64,000 nucleotides of DNA, from the NCBI GenBank assembly GCA_023419315.1, contig JAEZYE010000042.1, forward strand, positions 1 to 64,000. The letters are read 5' to 3'. The notes beneath the pieces are model-generated. The model was given only the letters and a program-made list of their open reading frames with translations. It was not told the origin of the DNA and searched no databases. The position numbers were made by a program, and so were the translations under genes. This DNA comes from Pseudomonadota bacterium (GTDB taxonomy: Bacteria; Pseudomonadota; Gammaproteobacteria; Xanthomonadales; Xanthomonadaceae). Shown piece after piece: positions 35,506 to 43,536 of this stretch. The first letter of the stretch is position 1. Each line of letters opens with the position of its first letter.

Positions 35506-37053
35506 TCAACCGGTATCGCCGCCCTGGATCGGCAGCATCTTCCACTCGAACCGGTAGTCCCATTGGTCGAAGTAGAGGTTTCCCCCTTTCCACTCTGCTT
35601 CGCCACGTTGCGAATCCACTGTTTCCGAGCGGAAGTGCTGCTTCGCCGGAACCAGTGGCTGTGAAAAATCATTGTTAAAGCTGATCCGGTAGGCGTCGAG
35701 CCCGCCGAAATAGAAGTCGCGCAATCCGGGATCCGCGCTGTCCAGGCGTCCGGTGGTGACATCCATCGGAACCCAGCCATACGGCGCGAGATACATCCAG
35801 CCCCAGTCGTGCATGTTGTCGTAGCCGACAGCTTCGTCGGAGTACGTCCAACCGGATTGCCAGCGTGCCGGAATTCCGTTGTAGCGCAGCAGTGTCATCA
35901 GTAACAGGGTCTGTTGTCCGCAGTCGGCGTGGCCGGCATGCAGCGCGTAGTCGCTGATGTTGGAGATCGTCGAGTACTCGCGCGCACCGCCCCATGGAAT
36001 GCGATCCACCGCGTCGAACAGCTTCTGCGCTATGCGGTAGGGATTCTTCTCGGCGCCCACCACGCGTTGCGAGAACTGCTTGATGTCATCGCTGAAGACG
36101 ATGTGCGGGCCGCGCTCGCCCAGATGCGCGGCGAGTTCGGCGGAGGGGGGCGATGCGACAACGCGCTCGGGATCAAGTTCGAAATGGCGCGCGAAGATCG
36201 TCACTTCATAGGTGATGGAGAACGAAGTGGGCTCGCCCTTGCGCGCCGGCTTCTCCAGATAGACGGTGCGTTGCGGCGTGCCTTCCGGCGCGATACGCGA
36301 CGCTGCCGGCTGCGAAGCAACGAAACGGATGTCTTCCTGCTGGCCGGCGATGGCTTGCGGATAGGGAATCCATGCGCGCACGGTTTCGCCTTCGGGGACG
36401 GCGTCGGCGTCCACGATGATCGACTGCGTCACCTGCAGCCGGCGCGGCGCCACGCTGGTGCTGCCGGTGGCGCGCGCCTGCGCCAGTGCTTCTTCGTGAT
36501 GCGGATTCAGTTGCTCGTACGGGCCTTCGCTGAATGGCTTTACCGGTGGCGCGCGACGCGCGGCGACCTGCGGATTCAAGCGGAACATGTTCGAGACCGA
36601 GCGCGCGAAGTAGCGCTTCTCGCCGTCGATCGTCATGCGTTCGAGCAGGCCGGCGCCATCCCATGCCGCGAATTCTTCGGCCTTCAGATCCGGGATCTGC
36701 TTGCGCAGCTGCTGCACGACGTCCGCTTCGGAAAGCCTGAAATCCAGGCGGATGCGGCGCATGCGCTCGCGCTGGAACAGGAGGGCCTGGCGTTGTGTTT
36801 CGCCGATGTCCTGACGTGCGAGCGCGCTGGCGATCGCCTGTTCAGCGTCGCTGAAGCGGCCGGCATCAATCTGCTTGACCAGTTCCATCGGAGCCATGGG
36901 CGGCAATTCGCCCGCAACAGGTGATCCGGCACCCGCAAACGCGAGTACCATCGACCACGCCGCCGCCCACGCGCGAGCGCGCCGCATCCAATTCGGATGC
37001 TTCTTGCGGATGGAACTGCATCGCTGGCCCCTGCTGGCGTCCACGTCGTTCAC
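35506..37053 (-). CDS. Transglutaminase-like cysteine protease, exported
   Basis: 515-residue protein with an N-terminal hydrophobic segment (about 25-45) predicting export or membrane anchoring. A helical N-terminal half is followed by a DUF3857-like beta domain and then a transglutaminase core with the Cys-His-Asp triad: Cys in AGHADCGQQTLLLMTLLR, His in NMHDWGWMYL and Asp in VPMDVTTG. Bacterial members are usually peptidases or amide-bond enzymes. First gene of the leftward arm of the divergent locus; 43 nt before the TonB receptor. Confidence 0.85.
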   Translation of the reverse strand: MNDVDASRGQRCSSIRKKHPNWMRRARAWAAAWSMVLAFAGAGSPVAGELPPMAPMELVKQIDAGRFSDAEQAIASALARQDIGETQRQALLFQRERMRRIRLDFRLSEADVVQQLRKQIPDLKAEEFAAWDGAGLLERMTIDGEKRYFARSVSNMFRLNPQVAARRAPPVKPFSEGPYEQLNPHHEEALAQARATGSTSVAPRRLQVTQSIIVDADAVPEGETVRAWIPYPQAIAGQQEDIRFVASQPAASRIAPEGTPQRTVYLEKPARKGEPTSFSITYEVTIFARHFELDPERVVASPPSAELAAHLGERGPHIVFSDDIKQFSQRVVGAEKNPYRIAQKLFDAVDRIPWGGAREYSTISNISDYALHAGHADCGQQTLLLMTLLRYNGIPARWQSGWTYSDEAVGYDNMHDWGWMYLAPYGWVPMDVTTGRLDSADPGLRDFYFGGLDAYRISFNNDFSQPLVPAKQHFRSETVDSQRGEAEWKGGNLYFDQWDYRFEWKMLPIQGGDTG

Positions 37054-37116
37054 TTAGCCCCTAAGCCGACTGGTCACCGCTGTGTAACATGGCGGAAAGA
37101 CGGGGTCAATAATTTA

Positions 37117-37135
37117 TTCTTGAATCTCCCAAGAA
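37117..37135. promoter_or_regulatory. Inverted repeat in the shared divergent control region
   Basis: TTCTTG-N7-CAAGAA, lying in an unusually AT-rich island (about 37105-37155) of the 165-nt gap between the leftward and rightward arms. Candidate operator for the RpiR/MurR-type regulator encoded in the rightward arm. Confidence 0.45.
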
Positions 37136-37218
37136 AAGAAGTAAATATTCCTCGGACCGCCGCACGGCTTTCCGTTGCTGGAACGCCCTGCCGCCTGACC
37201 GCGCTTGAGGGGAGACCG

Positions 37219-38667
37219 ATGAAACACTGCAATCGCAACGCGCGACCGCGTTTGTCCACGCGCGCCTCGCGCCCGGTTTCGATGTTGATGATGCTGGCGC
37301 TCGCACTGCCGGGTCCGCTGGCCTGGGCACGCGATGCGGCCTCGACGCTGCCGGTTCCGGCACATGCCGTCATCGGCGTGGAGGAACGCCATCTCGATCC
37401 GGCGTACTGGATCGCGAAGCTGCCGCAACCCGACCGCGTCGTCCTGGATCGCCAGGCCATCGATGCGCAGAACGGCCGGCTGCGTGCGACGGACGGGTCC
37501 GTACACGATGTCGAAGGACTGCCGGCGCAATTCACCGCGGCGCAGGTCCGCGACTGGATAAGCAAGCTGTCCACGGCGCCGAAGAACACGCTCTATGACG
37601 TGAAGGGAAAGACGGTCGATCAGGCAACGCTGGACGGCATCGTGGCCAATGCCGCGATCGACGCCATTCCCGCACGCGTGGACGCGCGCTATGCGCTGGT
37701 GGTGAAGCGCGCCGATCTGCGCACGTTCCCGACGGCGTTGCGCGTGTTCCGTTCCAACGACGACACCGATATCGATCGCTTCCAGGAAAGTGCGCTGTTT
37801 CCGGGAACACCGGCCGTCATCCTGCACCAGAGCCAGGACCGGCACTGGTCCTTCGTGGTGAGCCCGCTGTACGCCGCGTGGATTGAAAGCCGCCATCTGG
37901 CCGAAGGCACGCGCGACCAGGTGTTCGGCTACGTGCATCGCCGGCCGTCGCTGATCGTCACCGGGCCGACGGTGCGCACTGTGCACACACCGGAGCAGCC
38001 CGGCGTTTCCGAATTGCAGCTGGATATGGGTGTGCGCGTTCCGCTGCTGCCGGACTGGCCGGCCGACAAGCCGGTGAACGGGCAGCACCCGTATACGTCG
38101 TACGTGATCGAGCTGCCGATCCGCGGCCAGGATGACAAGCTCGAACTGGTGCCGGCGCTGCTGCCGAAAAAGGCCGACGTCGCCACCGACTACCTGACGC
38201 TCACGCCGGCCAATCTGCTCCAGCAGGGCTTCAAGTTCCTCGGCGAGCGCTATGGCTGGGGCCATTCGTACAACACGCGCGACTGCAGCGGTTTCGTGTC
38301 CGAGGTGTATCGCAGCTTCGGCGTCGAACTGCCGCGCAATACCAGTGATCAGGGCGTCAGCCCGGCGCTCAACCGCATTGCGTTCACCGACAAGGATGAC
38401 CGCGCTGCACGCATGAAGGTCATCCGCGAACTGCAGGTCGGCGATCTGATCTACATCCCCGGCCACGTGATGATGGTCATCGGCAAGGAAAACGGCCAGA
38501 CCTACCTCATCCATGACACCACCGGCATCACGTACCGCAACGATCGCGGCGAAATCGTGCGCGCCTCGCTCAATGCCGTGTCGGTGACGCCGCTGGAGCC
38601 GTTGCTCGCCGGCAGCGACAAGACGTTCGTCGATCGCATCTACAGCATCCAGAGAATCCGTCCGTAA
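37219..38667 (+). CDS. NlpC/P60 peptidase with SH3 domains (YkfC-like)
   Basis: Predicted gamma-D-glutamyl-L-diamino-acid endopeptidase that trims free muropeptides to L-Ala-D-Glu. 482 residues: exported (hydrophobic segment about 20-37), helical N-terminal part, two bacterial SH3-like domains (about 155-315), then the catalytic domain. The triad is Cys356 (NTRDCSGFV), His416 (IPGHVMMV) and His432 (LIHDTTG), the Cys-His-His set of YkfC. GAGGGGAG precedes ATG 37219. The dipeptide epimerase follows after 8 nt, the same pairing as Bacillus ykfB-ykfC. Confidence 0.9.
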   Translation: MKHCNRNARPRLSTRASRPVSMLMMLALALPGPLAWARDAASTLPVPAHAVIGVEERHLDPAYWIAKLPQPDRVVLDRQAIDAQNGRLRATDGSVHDVEGLPAQFTAAQVRDWISKLSTAPKNTLYDVKGKTVDQATLDGIVANAAIDAIPARVDARYALVVKRADLRTFPTALRVFRSNDDTDIDRFQESALFPGTPAVILHQSQDRHWSFVVSPLYAAWIESRHLAEGTRDQVFGYVHRRPSLIVTGPTVRTVHTPEQPGVSELQLDMGVRVPLLPDWPADKPVNGQHPYTSYVIELPIRGQDDKLELVPALLPKKADVATDYLTLTPANLLQQGFKFLGERYGWGHSYNTRDCSGFVSEVYRSFGVELPRNTSDQGVSPALNRIAFTDKDDRAARMKVIRELQVGDLIYIPGHVMMVIGKENGQTYLIHDTTGITYRNDRGEIVRASLNAVSVTPLEPLLAGSDKTFVDRIYSIQRIRP

Positions 38668-38675
38668 AGGCCTTC

Positions 38676-39773
38676 ATGAAAATCACCGACATCCAGTTCG
38701 GCATGCTGCGCGTGCCGCTGAAGACCGCTTTCAAGACCGCGCTGCGCACCGTCGAAACGGTGGAGGACATCGTCGTCATCGTGCATACCGACAGCGGCCA
38801 TGTCGGCTACGGGGAAGCGCCGGCGACTGCGGTCATCACCGGTGACACGCACGGTTCGATCATCGAAGCCATCGCACGCTTCATCAAGCCGCGCCTGATC
38901 GGGCAGGACATCGCCAACCTCAACCAGATCACGCACCTCATCCAGACCGCGCTGGAGCGCAATACCAGCGCCAAGGCCGCGGTGGAAATCGCCATCTACG
39001 ACCTGTTCGGCCAGCTCTACAACGCGCCGCTGTACAAGATGCTGGGCGGCGGCGATCCCGTGATCACCACCGACATCACCATCAGCGTAGACTACATCGA
39101 CAAGATGGTGGCCGACTCCATCGCCGCGGTGGATCGCGGCTTCGAGTCGCTGAAGATCAAGGTGGGCAAGGACATCGGCCTGGACATCGAACGCGTCAAG
39201 GCGATCTATTCGGCGGTCGAAGGACGCGCGCTGCTGCGCCTGGACGCCAATCAGGGCTGGACCGCGAAGCAGGCCGTGTTCGCGATGCACAACCTCGAAG
39301 ATGCTGGCGTCGTGCTGGAACTGCTGGAACAGCCGGTCAAGGCACAGGACATCGACGGCCTGAAGTACGTCACCGACCGCGTGCACACGCCGGTGATGGC
39401 GGACGAAAGCGTGTTCGGGCCGACCGAGGTCATCGACCTCATCAAGATGCGCGCGGCCGACATCATCAACATCAAACTGATGAAGACCGGCGGCATCTCC
39501 AACGCCATCCGCATCGCCGACATCGCCTCGCTCTACGGCGTGGAGTGCATGATCGGCTGCATGCTGGAAACCAGCATCAGCGTGGCCGCGGCCTGCCATG
39601 TGGCGGTCGCCAAGTCGCAGGCGATCACCAAGGTGGATCTGGACGGCCCGTCGCTGTCGCAGTTCAATCCCGTCGAAGGGGGCGTCATCTTCAATGAATC
39701 GGAGATCAGCATCACCGATGCGTCAGGACTGGGCATCCGTTCCATCCAGGGACTGGAACTGATTCCGGTCTGA
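38676..39773 (+). CDS. L-Ala-D/L-Glu (dipeptide) epimerase
   Basis: Enolase-superfamily enzyme that inverts the D-Glu of the murein dipeptide L-Ala-D-Glu, so ordinary peptidases can use it. 365 residues. Acid-base lysines Lys160 and Lys162 (LKIKVG) and Lys267 (NIKLMK), metal ligands Asp190, Glu218 and Asp243, and the dipeptide-recognising DxD at 321-323 (DLD) all appear at the positions expected from the Bacillus enzyme. Cytoplasmic. Second gene of the rightward arm. Confidence 0.93.
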   Translation: MKITDIQFGMLRVPLKTAFKTALRTVETVEDIVVIVHTDSGHVGYGEAPATAVITGDTHGSIIEAIARFIKPRLIGQDIANLNQITHLIQTALERNTSAKAAVEIAIYDLFGQLYNAPLYKMLGGGDPVITTDITISVDYIDKMVADSIAAVDRGFESLKIKVGKDIGLDIERVKAIYSAVEGRALLRLDANQGWTAKQAVFAMHNLEDAGVVLELLEQPVKAQDIDGLKYVTDRVHTPVMADESVFGPTEVIDLIKMRAADIINIKLMKTGGISNAIRIADIASLYGVECMIGCMLETSISVAAACHVAVAKSQAITKVDLDGPSLSQFNPVEGGVIFNESEISITDASGLGIRSIQGLELIPV

Positions 39774-39815
39774 GCACGACGGTGCCCGGCCATCCGGGAA
39801 GGGATTCAGAGCACG

Positions 39816-40667
39816 ATGCCGCCCCTGATCAAGATCCGATCCGAGCGTGACCAGATGTCGGCGATCGAACGCCGCATCGCCGATTTCATTCTCGAAAATG
39901 CCCATCTGCTGCGCGACTATTCGTCGCAGCAACTGGCCAGCGCGCTGGGCATCAGCCAGTCCAGCGTGGTGAAGTTCGCGCAGAAGTTCGGCTTCAAGGG
40001 CTACCCGGATCTCAAGTTCTCGATCGGCGAGGCCGTCGCGCGCGGTGGCGGTGAGCGGCCGCCGCAACGCCGGATGGAAGATCCGGCCACCGATGCCTTC
40101 CTCCAGATTGAAGCCGGCCTGCGGCGCAGCAAGCTCGCGGCGGAGGAAGAGACACGCTCGGTCAATCCGCGCGAGACCATCGAGAACATCGCCGCGCTCA
40201 TCGATGAATCGAACCGGGTGTTCGTGTACGGACTGGGCGATGACGGGCTGTTCGCACGCGAATTCGCGATGCGGCTTTCGCTGCTCGGCATGCTGACCGT
40301 GCACCAGGCCGATCCGATCCTGATGATGTCGAACCTGTCGGCCGTGCGGCCCGGTGATGTGCTGCTGGTGTTCTCCGAATTCGGCAAGCTGCCGACGCTT
40401 TCGCAGATCAGCCGGCAGTTCCAGCACGCCGGCGGCAAGGTCGTGTCGATCACGCGGCACACCTCCAATCCGCTGCGCGCCCACGCCGATGCGACGCTGG
40501 TCGTCTGCGCGCACGACCCGGTCCCGCATGTCGAGGCGCTCCTGTATCGTTCCTCGCTGCAGTATCTGCTGGACCTGCTGTTCGTCGTGCTGTGCCATCG
40601 CAATGACGATCGCCACCGCCAGCTCAACATCAACCTGGAACGGATCCAGCACCTGCTGGATTCGTGA
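39816..40667 (+). CDS. RpiR/MurR-family transcriptional regulator
   Basis: 283 residues: N-terminal helix-turn-helix (about 1-78, LASALGISQSSVVKFAQKFGFKGYPDLK, the HTH_6 pattern) and C-terminal SIS sugar-phosphate-binding domain (about 120-265, opening VFVYGLGDDG). Relatives include MurR, which senses MurNAc-6-phosphate. Placed inside the cell-wall-peptide operon, it is the probable local regulator, and TTCTTG-N7-CAAGAA at 37117 a possible target (inference). Confidence 0.88.
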   Translation: MPPLIKIRSERDQMSAIERRIADFILENAHLLRDYSSQQLASALGISQSSVVKFAQKFGFKGYPDLKFSIGEAVARGGGERPPQRRMEDPATDAFLQIEAGLRRSKLAAEEETRSVNPRETIENIAALIDESNRVFVYGLGDDGLFAREFAMRLSLLGMLTVHQADPILMMSNLSAVRPGDVLLVFSEFGKLPTLSQISRQFQHAGGKVVSITRHTSNPLRAHADATLVVCAHDPVPHVEALLYRSSLQYLLDLLFVVLCHRNDDRHRQLNINLERIQHLLDS

Positions 40668-40682
40668 GTCGCGGGAGAGACC

Positions 40683-41477
40683 ATGCGCTTGTCGTCGCCA
40701 TTTCGTTCCTTGGGCCTGAAGACCGTCCTGTGCGGCGTGCTGGCCTGCCTTCCTGTTTCGGTGCTTGCTGCGGGGCCGGCTGATGCTTGGCATGCATCGA
40801 AACAGATGGTCGTGGTGATCACGCCGGACTGGAACGCGACGCAGGGCCAACTCACGCGTTTCGAGCGCGATGGCACTGCCGGCTGGCGCAAGGTCGAGGC
40901 TTCGGCGCCGATTGCGGTGGGCCGCAACGGCAGCGCGTGGGGCATCGGCCTGCATCCGGAACAGTCCGGCGATCCGCGCAAGCAGGAAGGCGATGGCCGC
41001 GCGCCGGCCGGTGTGTTCGCGCTGGGCGATGCCTTCGGCTACGCGGCGACACTGCGCACCGGGTTGGCGTATGCGCCGATGCAGGCGTCGCACTGGTGCA
41101 TCGATGTGCCGGCCTCGCCGCTGTACAACCGCATCGTCGACAGCCGCGAAACTGGCGAGGCCGCCGTGCAGGGTTCGACCGAGCCGATGCGCCGCGATCT
41201 GCATGCCGACGGTGACGTCCGCTACAAGGAAGGCTTCGTCATCCTGCACAACCCCGGCAATGTCGCCGGTGCGGGCAGCTGCATCTTCGCCCACCTGTGG
41301 AAGGCCCCAGGCGAACCCACCGCCGGTTGCACCGCGATGGCCGAGCCGGTGATGGATCGCGTGATCGCGTGGCTTGATCGCCGCCAGCAACCCGTGTTCG
41401 TGCTGTTGCCACAAGCAGAATACGAACGCCTGGCGACCGAATGGGCCCTGCCGCAGATGCAGGGTGCCGCGCAATGA
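40683..41477 (+). CDS. Exported YkuD-type (L,D-transpeptidase fold) protein
   Basis: 264 residues with a signal peptide ending near VLAAG (about 31). The YkuD catalytic region is visible: the distal histidine in GFVILHNPGN, IFAHLW, and the active-site cysteine in EPTAGCTAMAE (family HxGx...S/TxGC). Relatives form or cut L,D peptide bonds in the wall; here the segment PIAVGRNGSAWGIG matches the family substrate groove. Third from the end of the rightward arm; its stop overlaps the symporter start by 4 nt. Confidence 0.82.
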   Translation: MRLSSPFRSLGLKTVLCGVLACLPVSVLAAGPADAWHASKQMVVVITPDWNATQGQLTRFERDGTAGWRKVEASAPIAVGRNGSAWGIGLHPEQSGDPRKQEGDGRAPAGVFALGDAFGYAATLRTGLAYAPMQASHWCIDVPASPLYNRIVDSRETGEAAVQGSTEPMRRDLHADGDVRYKEGFVILHNPGNVAGAGSCIFAHLWKAPGEPTAGCTAMAEPVMDRVIAWLDRRQQPVFVLLPQAEYERLATEWALPQMQGAAQ

Positions 41478-42742
41478 GCTGGCCGGGCGCGACGGCGCGC
41501 GTACTCATCGGCTTGATCGCGGGCGCGCTGACCGGGTTGGCGCTGGCGCACTGGAGTCCGGGCGCTGCATCGAATGCCGTCGCCGTGGCCCAGCCCATCG
41601 GACGTCTGTGGTTGAGCGGGCTGCAGATGACCGTGGTGCCACTGGTGTTGTCACTGGTGATCCTCGGTGTCGCCACCGCGAGCGATGCCGCGGCATCGGG
41701 TCGCGTCGCGCGGCGCGCGATGATCGTGTTCATCGCGTTGCTGTCCCTGTTCGCCGCCTATGCCGCGATCGTGGCGCCGATGGTGCTGTCGCTGATGCCG
41801 CACAGCCCCGAACTGGCGGCGACCTTGCGCGGCAACCTCGCCTCGGTGGCCGAGTTGAAGACGCCGGGCCTCGCCGACTGGTTCGGTTCCATCATTCCCA
41901 GCAACGCGATCAGTGCGGCCGCGCAAGGCGCGATGCTGCCCGTCGTGGTGTTTGCGCTGTTCTTCGGTTTTGCGCTGACGCGCATTCCCGAGGATCGGCG
42001 CGCGCAGATCATCAATTTCTGCCACGGCATCGCGGACACGATGATCGTGATCGTGCGCTGGATGCTGCTGGCCGCACCCGTGGGCGTGTTCGCGCTCGTG
42101 CTGGCGGTGTGCGCGCAGGCCGGCGCCGGCGTCATCGGCGCGCTGATCGGCTACATCGCACTGCAGTGCGGCATGTACATCGGCGCGATCCTGATCTGCT
42201 ACGTGCTGGTGGCGATGTTCGGACGCACGTCCCCGCTTGCCTTCGCCAAGGCAATCCTGCCGGCGCAGGTGGTGGCCGCCAGCACGCAATCGTCGCTGGC
42301 GTCCCTGCCGGCGATGGTCGAGAGCGCACGTTTCCGACTGGGTCATCCGCGCGCCGTCGCCGCGCTGGTCCTGCCGATGGCGGTCACGCTGTTCCGCATC
42401 ACCAGTCCCATCCAGTACCTGGTCGCGGCCAGTTTCGTCGCGTGGGCATACGGCATCGAGGTCGGCGCAGTGACGATGGCCGCGGGCGCGGCGCTGGCCG
42501 TGATCATCAGCCTCGGTTCGATCGGCTTGCCCGGACAGGTCAGCTTCATGGCGACCGTGATGCCGGTGACGCAGTCGATGGGCCTGCCGCTGGAACCACT
42601 CGGCCTGTTGCTGGCTGTGGACACGATTCCTGATGTGTTCGCCACGACGGGCAATGTCACGGGCGATCTCACTGCCAGCAGCATCGTCGCCAGGCACTCA
42701 CCGGATGCGCGCGACGTCGAGGACGTACCCAACGAAGCCTGA
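41474..42742 (+). CDS. Dicarboxylate/amino-acid:cation symporter (DAACS family)
   Basis: Inner-membrane sodium- or proton-coupled importer, 422 residues, of the glutamate/aspartate/C4-dicarboxylate family. Motifs: MTVVPLVLSLVILG, WFGSIIPSNAIS, the re-entrant loop ASTQSSLASLP (family SSSATLP), and the late SIGLPGQVSF and AVDTIPDVFATTGNVTGD. In the family this last region binds substrate and cation. ATG 41474 overlaps the preceding stop by 4 nt. Probably imports glutamate or small peptide products of the locus. Confidence 0.9.
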   Translation: MSWPGATARVLIGLIAGALTGLALAHWSPGAASNAVAVAQPIGRLWLSGLQMTVVPLVLSLVILGVATASDAAASGRVARRAMIVFIALLSLFAAYAAIVAPMVLSLMPHSPELAATLRGNLASVAELKTPGLADWFGSIIPSNAISAAAQGAMLPVVVFALFFGFALTRIPEDRRAQIINFCHGIADTMIVIVRWMLLAAPVGVFALVLAVCAQAGAGVIGALIGYIALQCGMYIGAILICYVLVAMFGRTSPLAFAKAILPAQVVAASTQSSLASLPAMVESARFRLGHPRAVAALVLPMAVTLFRITSPIQYLVAASFVAWAYGIEVGAVTMAAGAALAVIISLGSIGLPGQVSFMATVMPVTQSMGLPLEPLGLLLAVDTIPDVFATTGNVTGDLTASSIVARHSPDARDVEDVPNEA

Positions 42743-42852
42743 GCCGGTTCGCGGGCGGCATAGCCGTTCATCCACGGCGGCGGGCCGGGATGGCGCTCAA
42801 TGAGAAAGGCGAACGGCGCCGCTCCGGGCCGAGCATGTAAAATCGCCGTCTT

Positions 42853-43536
42853 TTGAGCGGTCGCGTGGCAAAACTGCAGCAACGGGCGCCGGTGCCGGGC
42901 CCGGCCTTCATCCGGCAACTCGCCCGGCTCGTCCAGACGGAACCGGCGCCGAGCACCCAGACGCTTTCCGAGCGACTGAGCCATTGGATTGACTGGAATC
43001 GCGCGGTCAACCTGTCACGGGCGCTGGACGCTCCGCCTGTCGGATCCGAGACCATGGAAGCGGCCTCCGGCAACGAGGAGTTCGAGGCCTGCCAGCGGTC
43101 CCGTGCGGCGCTCATGGACACCATCACCGGCTTCGTTGTGCCGCAGGACGACCGGAAGATCGAGTTCGCGCTGTTTCGCAAGCACTGCCTCGACGTCCAG
43201 CGGTCCATGCAGACCGCCACCGGACGGCTGCGCGGACGCTTGCGCGAGCGTGTGGCCGCGCAATCTGCAGCGCTGGCGCGCTTGGCCGAGGTCGACGCGG
43301 TGATGGAAATGACCCTCAGCCCACGCGAGCAGAGTCTGCTGGCGCGGGTGCCGGCCCTGCTGGAAACACACTTCGCTGCGCTCACGGGCACGGCGGAGGG
43401 CGATAGCACCCCCTCCCGGAATGCCGGGCTGGAAACCTTCCGCCGCGACATGCAGGACCTTCTGCTCGCGGAACTGGAGGTCCGTTTCCTTCCCATCGAC
43501 AGCCTGCTTGCCGCACTTCGTACCCCGACCCGATGA
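42853..43536 (+). CDS. DUF3348 family protein, first gene of motor-like cluster
   Basis: 227 residues, soluble and mostly helical, of the DUF3348 family, known mainly from its position beside DUF802 and DUF2894 genes. No catalytic motif is recognised. The start is uncertain: TTG 42853 is used here, and GTG 42865 (VAKLQQRAP) is an alternative. A TAAAAT -10-like box at 42838-42843 is so close that the mRNA may be nearly leaderless. Its stop overlaps the start of the DUF802 gene by 4 nt, so all four genes are translationally coupled. Confidence 0.8.
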   Translation: MSGRVAKLQQRAPVPGPAFIRQLARLVQTEPAPSTQTLSERLSHWIDWNRAVNLSRALDAPPVGSETMEAASGNEEFEACQRSRAALMDTITGFVVPQDDRKIEFALFRKHCLDVQRSMQTATGRLRGRLRERVAAQSAALARLAEVDAVMEMTLSPREQSLLARVPALLETHFAALTGTAEGDSTPSRNAGLETFRRDMQDLLLAELEVRFLPIDSLLAALRTPTR

